Assembly: GCA_029237695.1 (NCBI GenBank)
Contig: CM055269.1
Location: forward strand, 31,902,956-31,966,955
DNA: 64,000 nucleotides
Source: Conchocele bisecta
Lineage: Eukaryota > Mollusca > Bivalvia > Lucinida > Thyasiridae
Direction: 5' to 3'
The position numbers and the translations under genes are program-made. The notes under the pieces are model-generated. The model did not search any database. It was not told where the DNA came from and was given only the letters and a program-made list of their open reading frames with translations. Of this stretch, positions 53,846 to 64,000 are shown in pieces (the first letter of the stretch is position 1; every line of letters begins with the position of its first letter).

Positions 53846-54545
53846 AACCAGATGGCCGCGTCCCGCATGTCGAGTCCGCCGAGGCATTTGATGGTCTCAG
53901 TGTGTATTTATTTGAAGTTTGAATTAAGGGTTGTGGAGATACAAGGTATTTAACGCAAACTTTAGTAATTTGACCTTGATCTTGGGCATCTTGGATTAGC
54001 GACGACCTCCATTTTAACAAGTTTGGGTAGCATTGGCCAACCATTTGAAATGACAAAATGATGACTTTTTTACCTTTCGGCAGCCATCTTGGATGACGTA
54101 ATCACCCGATTTCGATGAAAACTGCACCAGAGCGATCGTCTCATCGATATCTTCGTTTGATATATGATTTGACGATATTCGGTCAAATAAGACATTTTAC
54201 CCATATTTGACCTCCCCCCCCGGACCACACCCATTTTTGATCCGGGGTGACGATTTTAAGAACTTTGGAAGATCATTTTACATCGATGATTGCTGCCAAG
54301 TTTCGTCGAAATCCTTCTGGCGGTTCGTAAGAAGATTTTTTTAAGAATTTGTGCTATTTTTTATACGGTGCCGTGGCCATCTTCGATTGTCGACGATCTC
54401 CATTTTAACAAATTTGTAATCCCCATACCTATGTACCACGAGTGTGAAGTTTGACGAACATCGGATTAGCGGTTCCGGAGAAGACGTTTTAAATTGCGGT
54501 AACAATAGCTCACTTGAGCCTTTGGCTCAGGTGAGCAAAACACTG
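53846..54545. mobile_element. HINE-like fragment with 3' hairpin
   Basis: Two decayed units with TTGGGCATCTTGGATTAGCG / CTTCGATTGTCGACGATC and CGATTTCGATGAAAACTGC. The end hairpin GCTCACTTGAGCCTTTGGCT CAGGTGAGC (54508-54536) resembles Helitron-type 3' stem-loops known from mollusc repeats. Confidence 0.5.
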
Positions 54546-54674
54546 GCTGACCCTTTCAATAAAATGTTCATGTTCAATAGGAGTGGACAATATAATAAAC
54601 AACACTTTACTGTACTGTACATTGTATAATCATCAGAGACATAGTCTCAGACACAGTGCTTTTAACACATAAAT

Positions 54675-54850
54675 GCATGTAGCTGTGACTGGAGAAATGG
54701 TACTTATGAGATTTAGAAGCATGACATGTATTTTATTGATGGAATGGCGAACAGTGCAGATCCTGATCATACTGTCCGGTTGCATAGGCTGATCTGGATC
54801 TACAATAGTCGCAAAACCTATAAGCCACTTTTTTCCAGTCACAGCCATGT
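54675..54850. mobile_element. MITE family C copy, shortened
   Basis: TGTAGCTGTGACTGGAGAAA to TTCCAGTCACAGCCATG; inner GTGCAGATCCTGATCA. Confidence 0.72.
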
Positions 54851-55014
54851 TTTATTTTCATAACAGTCAAAACAAATTAATTATCCTATTACATAATATC
54901 TGAGGTATGTAAGTTACTAATTGAACATGCTCTAAGTACATGTATGCATCCAATATAATTTCAGATAAACAGGCACATGGAACAATTTGTGGCAGTACCC
55001 ATACATTCCTAATA

Positions 55015-55800
55015 CGATTTGTGACGTCATGCACATGCAACACATGATAATGATTTGTGACGGCATGCACATGTAACACACGATAATGATTTGTGACGGC
55101 ATGCACATGTAACACATGATAACTGATTTGTGATGGCATGCACATGTAACACATGATACTGATTTGTGATGGCATGCACATGTATCACATGATACTGATT
55201 TGTGACCGCATGCACATGTAACACACGATACTGATTTGTGACAGCATGCACATGTAACACATGATATTGATTTGTCATGGCATGCACATGTAACACATGA
55301 TACTGATTTGTGACGGCATGCACATGTAACACATAATACTGATTTATGCACATGGAAAACACATGATAAGGATTTGTGATGGCATGCACATGGAAAACAC
55401 CTGATAATGATGTGTGATGGCATGCACATGGAAAACACATGATAATGATGTGTGATGGCATGCACATGGAAAACACACGATACTGATTTGTGATGGCATG
55501 CACATGGAAACACATGATTTTGATTTGTGACGGCATGCACATGGAAAACACACAATACAAATGTGTGATGGCATGCACATGGAAAACACATGATATTGAT
55601 TTGTGATGGCATGCACATGGAAAACACACGATACTGATTTGTGATGGCATGCACATGGAAAACACATGATATTGATTTGTGATGGCATGCACATGGAAAC
55701 ACACGATACTGATTTGTGATGGCATGCACATGGACAACACATGCTAATGATATGTGATGGCATGCACATGTAACACACGATAATGATTTGTCATAGGCAT
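55015..55800. repeat. 36/38-bp minisatellite in two blocks
   Basis: The unit contains GATTTGTGATGGCATGCACA. The left block (to about 55345) has GTAACACATGAT units of 36 bp; the right block has GGAAAACACATGAT units of 37-38 bp, about 21 units in all. The minus-strand 329-codon ORF of CHHKSxSCV-like repeats is a by-product of the repeat. Confidence 0.88.
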
Positions 55801-56079
55801 GCACGTGGAGCACATATGATAATGATTTGCGATAAAAAACACAACTAGAATTGTTATGATATGTAAGGGTTAGTTCCCCTGATGTATTTAATACCAGCAC
55901 ACGGCTGCAGTGGCCCCTCACTTTTACTTAAACCACACTAGTAAACAGTCATGATGTTATATGCATATTAAAGTGATTAGTTAGAATACAGAAGTCATTC
56001 TTTCGTCCAACACCACATAAAAGATACAGGATAACATTACAAGAATGTGTGGCCTGTCGACGCACTTAGGGCCCGTTTT
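55801..56079. other. Unique-looking non-coding DNA
   Basis: No recognised content between two repeat arrays. Confidence 0.5.
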
Positions 56080-57840
56080 ACAAAAACTTTTGAATAAATA
56101 AACAGACAGACGGACGTACGATCAGCGGCGAGGGCAATTATATTAATGTGGAAGGATGTATCGTTACTAAGTAATGCATGTGTGCAATATGAAAATATTA
56201 ACTGAAGGCGAACAGAAAGTATAGATGATTTGATGAAACCGTTACAAAAACTTTCAAAAAAAATAAACAGACAGGCGGTTGGCCGTACGGTCAGTAGCGA
56301 GGGTACCGGTAATTGTATTAATGTGGAAGGATGTATCATTAAAGTAATGCATGTGTGCAATATGAAGATATTAGCTGAAGGCAAACAGAAATTATAGGTG
56401 ATTTGAGAAACTGTTACAAAAACTTTCAAAAAAATAAACAGGGACAGGCGGATGGACGTACGGTCAGTAGCGAGAGTAATTGTATTAATCTGGAAGGATG
56501 TATCGTTACTAAGTAATGCATGTGTGCAATATAAAGATATTAGCTGAAGGCAAACAGGAATTATAGGTGATTTGAGAAACTGTTACAAAACTTTTCAAAT
56601 AAATAAACAAATAAATAAACGGATATACGATCAGTAGTGAGGGTAATTGTATTAATGTTGAATGATGTATAGTTACTTAGTAATGCATGTGTGCAATATG
56701 AGGATGTTAGCTGAAGCCAAACAGAAACTAGAAATGGACGCTTGTCGACAAGCGCATGTGTATCCCCCTCCCCAGATACACAAGTAGTTTGAAAAAAGGG
56801 TGTTCGAGTTATGCTCCGGAGACAAAATCAGTGACGGAAAAAACAAAGGGAGATAACTAAAAAATTAGTGATGCAAGAGTTGTCATTCTTGCGTGACACA
56901 CCTTTAGGGTTGTGGTCTATGCATGTGTGAAGTTTCATGAAAATATTCCAAAGGGTGTTCGAGTTATGCTCCGGACATGAAATCAGTGCACGAAACAACA
57001 AAGGGAGATAACTAAACAATTAACGATGCAAGAGTTGTCATTCTTACGTCTGACACACCTTTGGGTCGTCTTCTATGCATGTGTGAAGTTTAATAAACTA
57101 GAAAATGTGTTCATAGAACACGGATGTCCCACATATCGCTTTGATAATAAATGAGGCCAAATTCCAAATCAAAATTTTCTTTTACTGAGCGTTAAAGTTT
57201 TTGAAGCACCAAGTATGTGACCTTGACCTGGGCTTGGCGGGGGCAGGACGAACGTGGATTTGGCACAGGGCGGTGGTAGAAGACCATAGAGCAATGCATA
57301 TATGAAATATGAAGCTGATCCGTGAAAGAAAACAGAAATTATAAGATATTTACCTGAGCGTTAAAGTTTTTGAAGCACTAAGTATGTGATGTTAACCTTG
57401 GGCTTGGCGGGGGCGGGACGAACGTGGATTTGGCACAGGGCGGTAGAGGACCATTAGAGCAACGCGTATATGAAATATGAAGTTGATCCGTGAATGGAAA
57501 GAAAAATTATAAGATATTTAACAGAGCATTAAAGTTTTTGAAGCACCAAGTATGTGACCTTGACCCTGGGATTGGCGGGGGCAGGACGAACGTGGATTTG
57601 GCACAGGGAGGTAGAGGACCATTAGAGCAATGCGTATATGAAATATGAAGATGAACCATGAAAGAAAACAGAAATTATAAGATATTTAAGTATGTGACGG
57701 ATTTGGCACAGGGCGGTAGAGGACCATTAGAGCAACGCGTATATGAAATATGAAGTTGATCCGTGAATGAAAAGAAAAATTATAAGATATTTACCTGAGC
57801 GTTAAAGTTTTTGAAGCACCAAGTATGTGACCTTGACCCG
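56080..57840. repeat. Three adjoining tandem arrays (about 170, 153 and 169 bp), pearl/HINE-like
   Basis: First array: GCATGTGTGCAATATGA at 56176, 56349, 56518 and 56685, with GACGGACGTACG words. Second: AAAGGGAGATAACTAAA near 56846 and 57000. Third: AAAGTTTTTGAAGCAC at 57194, 57363, 57531 and 57804, one unit being shortened. Tandem cores and the AAACGGACGG type of tract match bivalve pearl/HINE repeats by recollection. Confidence 0.65.
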
Positions 57841-57850
57841 AACATATTAT

Positions 57851-57916
57851 ACAATTATTGACTAGTGAGCCATAGAATATCAGATTATATTCTATGGCTC
57901 ACTAGTCAATAATTGT
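57851..57916. repeat. 66-bp palindrome
   Basis: ACAATTATTGACTAGTGAGC ... ATAGAATATCAGATTATATTCTAT centre, mirrored to TCAATAATTGT. Confidence 0.8.
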
Positions 57917-58920
57917 TTTATTATATGATAATAGTCTGTATATAGCACTTACAACCTTATGCTATTAGACAAAAATTGAAAAAGAATTTGAAAAAAAAAA
58001 ATTTAAAAAAAAAATGGAAAAAAAAAGTTTAAAAATTAAAAATAATAATGCTTGCTACTGGAGCCCAGATTTTTTTTTTAATAGTCCTATATTTATCTAC
58101 ATATATCTGCACAGGTCTACATAATGCCACAATATTTTCAACACAGTTTACGGAAATGTAATATACAAAAAAAAATAAAATAATAATGCTTGCTACTGGA
58201 GCCCAGAATTTTTGTTAATAGTCCTATATTTATCTACATATATCTGCACAGGCCCACATACTGCCACAATATTGTCAACACAGTTTACGGAAATGTAGTA
58301 ATGTACCTGTATAAATTACCTGTAATAAGTTAGTGGTCAGTTAAAAAACTGAAAAAGAATGTAAAAAAAAAAATGGAAAAAAAAAAAGAAAATTAAAAAA
58401 AAAGAAAAGAATAATGCTCCCTACTGGAGCCCAGAATGTTTTTTAATAGTCCTATATTTATCTACATATCATATATACACAGGTCCACATATTGCCACAA
58501 TATTTTCAACACAGTTTACGGAAATGTAATATAATCATTTATCTGTATAAATTACCTGTAAGTGGTCAGTGGTCAGTTGCACATGCTAGCACATACACAG
58601 GTGAATAGTCTGTATATAGCACTTACGACCTTATGCTACTAGACAAAAATTGAAAAATAATTTAAAAAAAAAAATGAAAACAAAAAAATGGAAAAAAAAA
58701 GTTTAAAAATAATAATGCTTGCTACTGGAGCCCAGAATTTTGTTTTAATAGTCCTATATTTATCTACATATATCTGCACAGGTCCACATAATGCCACAAT
58801 ATTTTCAACACAGTTTACGGAAATGTAATATCCAATGTAGTAATTTACCTGTATAAATTACCTGTGGTCAAGACTGGACATCTGTACATGCTAGCACATG
58901 CAGCACATGGACAGGTGAAT
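57917..58920. repeat. Tandem units with A-rich and GCTACTGGAGCCCAG blocks
   Basis: Units marked by CTACTGGAGCCCAGA at about 58054, 58191, 58421 and 58721, each followed by AATAGTCCTATATTTATCTA and a CACAATATTTTCAACACAG block, preceded by long A runs. A larger duplication starts GTCTGTATATAGCACTTAC at 57929 and 58608. Confidence 0.8.
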
Positions 58921-59039
58921 AGTTCTCCCAGTCTCTATTGTTCTCTCTACAGGTAAGGTGTACAGAGCACACGAGAAAAGGTGTACAGAGCAGACGAGAA
59001 AACGTGTCTTCATGCATTATTGTCCAGTTTGTAGAGTGC

Positions 59040-59700
59040 GCAAAAAACAAAAAAGGGATGATAACTCAAAAATTAGCTACGCAAGAGTTGTCATTCTTGT
59101 GCGCGACACACCTCCGGGTCGTGGTCTATGCATGTGTGAAGTTTCATGAAAATATTCCAAAGGGTGGTCGAGTTATGCTCCGGACAGGAAATCAGTGCGC
59201 GAAAACAAAAATGGGAGATAACTACAAAAAATTAGCTATGCAAGTTGTTGTCATTCTTGTGCGCGACACACCTTCGGGTCGTGGTCTATGCATGTGTGAA
59301 GTTTCATGGAAAATATTCCAAAGGGTGGTGGAGTTATGCTCCGGACACGAAATCAGTTCAAGAAACAAAAAAGGGAGATAACTCAAAAATTAGCTACGCA
59401 AGTGTTGTCATTCTTGTGCGCGACACACCTTCGGGTCGTGGTCTATGTATGTGTGAAGTTTCATGAAAATATTCCAAAGGGTGTTCGAGTTATGCTCCGG
59501 ACAAGAAGTGTCTGCGGCAGACGCGGACGCGGACGCGGCGCGCTGTCAAATCCATAGTATCCCCCGACGGAGTCCGGGGGATACAATTATAGGTGATCTG
59601 AGAAACAAACTTTCAAAACATAAACGGACGGGCAGACGGACTGGGCGAAACCTATAGGGCACCGCCGATTCTCGGTGGAGCCCTAATTACGCCAATGATT
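59040..59700. repeat. About 158-bp tandem array and HINE-like 3' end
   Basis: Units with GGGAGATAACT at about 59054 (variant), 59211 and 59371, like those near 56846. Then CCCCCGACGGAGTCCGGGGG (hairpin), a (GGAC)n tract at 59620-59642 and a terminal hairpin CACCGCCGATTCTCGGTGGAGC. ORFs of about 60-147 codons are the array read through. Confidence 0.65.
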
Positions 59701-60255
59701 TATAATATGGTACATGTGGACGTGTGATATATACAGCATGCACCTGTAACACACACTAGATAAAGAATTTTGATAAAGCACATGAAAGTAGAATTGCATT
59801 TGTGGTAAACATGCAAATGGAACAACATGATAATGCTTTATGTTAAGACAATTGACAATGATAAAACTCATAATTTGATTTGTTTTTGACAAAATTTCCA
59901 GTGACACCCGTGTTAATGTACATGTATATTCCAATCACCTCCCCACCCCAGGATGTTGGATCATCTGGTATCGTGAGTGTGACATGATGTTTACAGGGAG
60001 AAATAAATAAAATGTAATGATTTTTCATCTGCTATTTTTGAACTATTTATAGCCCATAAGTTTCCCAGCCTGCAAAGAGTTAAGTACCTTTGCATTCACT
60101 AACTTCCAAACGGCACAACAGATTTAGCTGAAACACGGCGCAGCACATCTAGCAATGTTTGCTTTAATATGTAAGTATGCTAGGACGTTTTGAAGAAAAT
60201 ATACAGTAAAAGCTATGTCAAACATGCGTCACAGAATCATACCGGTACATACCAG
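59701..60255. other. Non-coding DNA without recognised content
   Basis: No gene, TIR pair or tandem array seen. Confidence 0.5.
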
Positions 60256-60477
60256 TGGCCCGTTTCACTAACTAAAGTGCAAAATTATGATAGTCTGTAA
60301 ATTTCATATTAACAATGTTTTCTTGTAAACAATTATTGGATTTACATTTAATGAACGTAGGCTGCATATGCAACCTATGTTCAATAAATATAAATCCATC
60401 AATTGAAATTTCCAGACGATCCTAAATTTGCACTTACGAACATTTTAGTCGTACAAAGTTTAGTGAAACGACCCCCA
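60256..60477. mobile_element. Hairpin MITE family A copy with 5' deletion
   Basis: GGCCCGTTTCACTAAC then a short gap; right end GTTTAGTGAAACGACCCCC. Confidence 0.72.
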
Positions 60478-60513
60478 GGCGACTTGGGAGCCCGACAACC
60501 AATGCCCAAAGAT

Positions 60514-60888
60514 CTGTAGCCTATTTCACCAACATTGCAAAGTATACTTTTCTAGCAAAGTATATTTTGTGGGAGTAATCATTTATTTTTCCTGAAATGC
60601 ATTATTTCATATAGAACTATAATGACTGCATATATTTGATGATTACAAGTATGCAGAATTATTATACTGAATTTATTACATTATCACAACCTTATTTTGT
60701 ACTCCCACTTCTGATAATCAATGCGTATTTTTATTATACTGAATTTGTTTCATTAGCACAGCTGTGCTAATGAAACAAATTTCAGCATAATAAAAAATTA
60801 ATAAATTTATTCTAAAATTGAAAATTTCTCCCTCAAAGTATACTTTGCTAGAAAAGTATACTTTGCAATGTTGGTGAAATCGGCTACA
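60514..60888. mobile_element. Hairpin MITE family B copy with extra central palindrome
   Basis: TAGCCTATTTCACCAACATT to TGGTGAAATCGGCTACAG. An insert at about 60700-60790 includes AATTTGTTTCATTAGCACAG facing its complement. Confidence 0.75.
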
Positions 60889-60924
60889 GATCTCGGCCCG
60901 AGTGCCAAAACATTTACATGCATA

Positions 60925-61012
60925 ATAAATTTATCCTTAAATTGAAAATTTCTCCGTCAAAGTGTACTTAGCAAGAGAAGTATGCTTAGTAATTTTGGTG
61001 AAATCAGCTACC
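60925..61012. mobile_element. Half copy of MITE family B
   Basis: AATAAATTTATCCTTAAATT to GGTGAAATCAGCTACCGG only. Confidence 0.65.
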
Positions 61013-61599
61013 GGTGTTAGACTCGGAGCTCCAGATAAGCTTTATATCTAAAGCGTATTACACCCCCGATTTCAAAATCATTGCGTATTTTACTTTCGCA
61101 AATGGATTATTGTTTTTTTTTTTCATTACTAAATAGGGAACAAATGATACAAAAATATAACAAATTTAAACATTTAGTTAATTGAGCTGCAAAAAGCTTT
61201 TGCAGCTCAACTAAGTGAATTTTCAATTTTATGACAGTATTTTCACTACTCAATTTGAAAATCAATGCGTATTTTCACATTGCTGTGCGTATTTTGTACT
61301 CCCACTTTTGATAATCAATGCGTATTTAGCTAAAATAATTGAGTAAAATACGCCAATACGCACCTAATCTGGAGCTCTGTAGACGGACCATAAATCCCAC
61401 AAGCCACCTTCCTACAGCCACAGACACACGAGACAAACAGGGGTGCCAACAGGAAATTGTGAAAAAAAGAGGAAATTGGTCACGCCTACCCCTTCCGATA
61501 TTTTATCATTTTCAAACAGTTCAGCAACTTTTTTTTACGAAAATTTTAGAAAAAAAGAGGAAATCTTTTAAAAAGGGGAAGATTCACATCCCTGGACAA
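61013..61599. repeat. Inverted repeat around GGAGCTC ends, otherwise non-coding
   Basis: GGAGCTCCAGATAAG (61026) and AATCTGGAGCTC (61367) are inverted, and several CAATGCGTATTTT words lie between, so a MITE of about 350 bp may be present at 61025-61380. A central hairpin is around GCTGCAAAAAGCTTTTGCAGC. The rest shows no gene. Confidence 0.5.
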
Positions 61600-61800
61600 A
61601 CCATGTGATTTTGTAAATAAAATATTGACCAAATTTACGATACTTTCCGCAAATGATGTTGAAAGTTGATGAAATGTTAAGAGCACATTTGTTTGTCAAC
61701 TTTCGATGTCATAAGATCATTTACAGAAACTATCACAGTGTCTAAGTTATGTCATGGAAAATCGCACTCATCTTCTTAGGTACAAAATCACATGGCTTGT
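61600..61800. mobile_element. MITE family H copy
   Basis: ACCATGTGATTTTGTAAATA to GGTACAAAATCACATGG; GCAAATGATGTTGAAAGTTG faces its complement. Confidence 0.65.
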
Positions 61801-61941
61801 CTGATATATGCTCAGACATGATTAGTCAGGGGTTATGGTGAATATAAACTTTTTGTCAGAATGTTTTGGGGGTTAGTCAAACATGTAAAGTATATAGAGC
61901 AAGGATTCTAAAAATGGATGTTGTGATCAGAGGCGTTGTAT

Positions 61942-62188
61942 TTAACCCTTTCAACACCACAGGTCTGTATAGTCGTATTGGCAAACAGTGTAGATCCAGA
62001 TGAGCCGGCTCGTGACGAGCCGTCTCGTCAGGATCTGCACTTTTTGCTAATAAATTTCATATTTTTGAGAGCAAAAACACTCCCTTTCCATAAATGGACT
62101 GGTCTGAAAACCATTTTGTAATGGTTGGATTGGTTGCAAAATTAACATATCAAAATCCATTCCAGTTACTTAGGGGTGAAAGGGTTAA
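61942..62188. mobile_element. TTAA MITE family D, second copy
   Basis: TTAACCCTTTCAACACCACA to GGGTGAAAGGGTTAA; GTGTAGATCCAGATGAGCCG and GGCTCGTGACGAGCC inside. Confidence 0.78.
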
Positions 62189-62564
62189 TTTCATGCAAGT
62201 CGAAATACCACTTCCCTTATAGAATTGCTGATCGTTGCCGATATTTATCTTTGGTAAATGATGGCAAAAGTTTACAAAACGAAATCCACATAAAGTCCAT
62301 AATTTCCAATGTCATTTGCATAAAATATGACGGATTTTGGAAATCAATATTGAGAAAACAACAATATAACAAGGGGAGTGGGTACACAACCCCATGCACT
62401 AAATGTACCCTGATTAACAACATCTCTCAGAGTCTGTAGCACAGCTCAGGCTTAGCCAATCAAGCTGTTTGATTTCAAACACAATAATCAAGTAAGGTAG
62501 TTTGAAATAATCAAATTCAGAGCTCCAGTAATTTGACCAACTTGGGGTGAAATTTTGTTATTTC
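62189..62564. other. Non-coding DNA without recognised content
   Basis: Nothing assignable; the 87-codon ORF lacks motifs. Confidence 0.5.
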
Positions 62565-64000
62565 TTCATCAACAAGAGTTGTCAGAAGACAACGAACCTC
62601 GCCTGTTGGCAGCCTTTACTCAAACTTGGCACAGTTGCATAAAAAAACATGAATATTGTATAACTTGACCTTGGGTTAAGGGGCGTGCGGTGGATCTTGA
62701 CATTGGGGTCAGTGGTGCAAGGTGGGTCGTGGGTTTGCTATAGCATAATATAGCATATTAAGATGAATGCATGTATGAACTATCAATGCGCTCCCTGAAA
62801 ACAGAAGTAAAACAAAATTGAACCCAACATTAAGTTTATGAACGCACTAAGTTGGTGATTTTCTACAGCATGATAGCTATTCACATGAGGAATGCATGTA
62901 TGAATGTTCTAAGTTTGTGACCTTGGGGAAAGGGGTGAGGGGGTGGGTCATGGATTTGCTGTAGCACAATAGAGGAACATCAGATGAATGCATGTATGAA
63001 ATATCAAAGCTTCCCTGTAAAGAAACAGAAGTTATACAACATTTACCACAACGTTAAGTTTATGAACATGCTAAGTTTGTGACCTTGACCTTGGGGTAAG
63101 GGTTGGGTGGTGGGTTGTCGATTGTTGGGTGGTGGGTTGTCGATTTGCTACAGCATGATAGAGGGTCATCTGAGGAATGCATGTTTGAAAGATCAAGGCG
63201 TTCCATGAAAGGAAACAGATGTTATAAGACATTTACCCCAACGTTAAGTTTATGAATGCGCTAAGTTTGTGACCTTGACCCTGGGGTAAGGGGTGGGCAG
63301 TGGGTCATGGATTTTCTATAGCACGATAGAGTATCATCAGATGAGTGCATGTATGAAATATCAAGGCGTTCCATGAAAGAAAACAAATGTTATAAGACAT
63401 TTACCCCAACGTTATGTTTATGAATGTGCTAAGTTTGTGACCTTGACCTTGGGGAAAGGGGTGGCGGGTGGGTCATGGATTTGCTATAGCACGATAGAGT
63501 ATCATCAGATGAATGCATGTATGAAATATCAAGGCGTTCCCTGTAAAGAAACAGAAGCTATAAAAAGACATTTACTCCAACAGTGGAGCGCCGTGGCGTA
63601 ATGGTTAGTGTGTCGGACTACTGATCCAAGGGTCGTGGGTTCGAGCCTGACTAGCGGCGTGCGTTGTGTCCTTGAGCAAGACACTTTATCCACACTGCTC
63701 CAGTTCACCCAGCTGTAAATGGGTACCGATAATTCGTAGTTGCTCTGTAAATACGAATTACCGGCTTCTCTCAAAAATCTCTACCTCCGTTCTTTCTCCC
63801 ATTCTTGGGAGACGGCATGCAAGGTCATAGAGCCAGTGCCGCCGTTAAATATAAGCAAAAAAAATATAAAAATTTACTCCAACGTTAAGTTTATGATGTT
63901 GATCTTGGGGAAAGGGGTGGGGGTGGGTCATGGATTTGCTGTAGCACAATAGAGGATCATCAGATGAATGCATGTATGAAATATCAAAGCGTTCCCTGTA
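62565..64000. repeat. About 175-185-bp tandem array (pearl/HINE-like), continues past the window
   Basis: Starts AAGAGTTGTCAGAAGACAAC. Units carry TAAGTTTATGAA, GTGACCTTGACC, GGGTCATGGATTTGCTATAG and GAATGCATGTATGAAATATC. At least six units, some shortened. The SINE at 63582-63871 interrupts it. Confidence 0.7.
63582..63871 (+). mobile_element. tRNA-derived SINE with 12-bp target duplication
   Basis: The head has an A box (TGGCGTAATGGTTAGTG) and a B box (GGTTCGAGCCT). The core, CCTTGAGCAAGACACTTTAT with CCAGTTCACCCAGCTGTAAA, resembles the conserved central domain of bivalve SINEs (BivaMD/Meta-like, by recollection). The tail is A-rich (AAAAAAAATATAAAA). The 12-bp direct repeat ATTTACTCCAAC flanks it at 63570-63581 and 63872-63883, inside a tandem repeat unit. 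It is non-autonomous and would rely on a LINE. Confidence 0.88.

Noticed and set aside
54932..55921. 329-codon minus-strand ORF of CHHKSxSCV/HVHA repeats
   Set aside because: It is the 36/38-bp minisatellite read through; other frames are also open and there is no start context or domain.
58938..59381. 147-codon ORF
   Set aside because: Made of repeated tandem units (VCEVS.. blocks) without motif; array read-through.
63590..63660. A tRNA gene with A and B boxes
   Set aside because: The sequence does not fold as a clean tRNA and continues into a SINE core, an A-rich tail and a target duplication; it is the SINE head.

Overview
The window is a eukaryotic, repeat-dense piece of animal nuclear genome. 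The repeat types (ACGG-microsatellite tandem arrays of the bivalve 'pearl' kind, tRNA-derived SINEs with a conserved core, many foldback MITEs) suggest a bivalve mollusc; the species cannot be told from the sequence. There are no operons. The only host gene I can support is a four-exon, minus-strand NPC2-like gene for a secreted sterol-binding ML-domain protein. Its exons lie at 25428-25344, 22104-22000, 21327-21152 and 2775-2689. All splice sites and phases fit and give a 150-residue protein with the six NPC2 cysteines.

The third NPC2 intron (about 18.4 kb) holds the most remarkable object. This is an 8.3-kb, almost completely palindromic element (5483-13823), 'element 1'. Its two arms of about 4.0-4.3 kb meet at a 55-bp spacer. 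Each arm carries a long unassigned ORF of about 850 codons, broken differently in each arm, and a convergent gene for a small helix-turn-helix-like plus coiled-coil plus membrane-segment protein. The outer ends fold as 66-bp hairpins and share the terminal motif AGTAGTATATAGGGAGTC with a second element at 37752-46760.

'Element 2' is about 9.0 kb with 289-bp terminal inverted repeats. It carries a degraded protein-primed-type family B DNA polymerase gene, three relatives of the HTH/membrane protein, a 21-bp tandem array and a remnant of the tail of the long ORF. A 5'-truncated non-LTR retrotransposon lies against its right TIR. Both elements are bordered by a 5-bp (possibly 6-bp) direct repeat. 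The shared order TIR - long-ORF tail - HTH/TM gene suggests that element 1 is a mirrored, snap-back-like derivative of the left end of an element-2-type replicon. I recognise no integrase, capsid or packaging ATPase in either, so they are not canonical Polintons.

Layout: 1-3.8 kb, NPC2 exon 4 among MITEs and a tandem array; 3.8-5.4 kb, a SINE holding a foldback transposon; 5.4-14.2 kb, element 1 inside a TTAA MITE; 14.2-16.2 kb, MITEs and plain DNA; 16.2-18.1 kb, a 21-bp minisatellite; 18.1-21.1 kb, AT-rich DNA and a TTAA foldback; 21.1-25.4 kb, NPC2 exons 3-1 with a 175-bp tandem array in intron 1; 25.4-37.7 kb, MITEs, a dead Tc1/mariner copy and AT-rich intergenic DNA; 37.7-46.8 kb, element 2; 46.8-55.8 kb, MITEs, foldbacks, a GC-rich CCGTGG-like element and a 36/38-bp minisatellite; 55.8-64 kb, tandem arrays with a SINE carrying a 12-bp target duplication. 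Apart from NPC2, the sequence content is mobile DNA and its debris.
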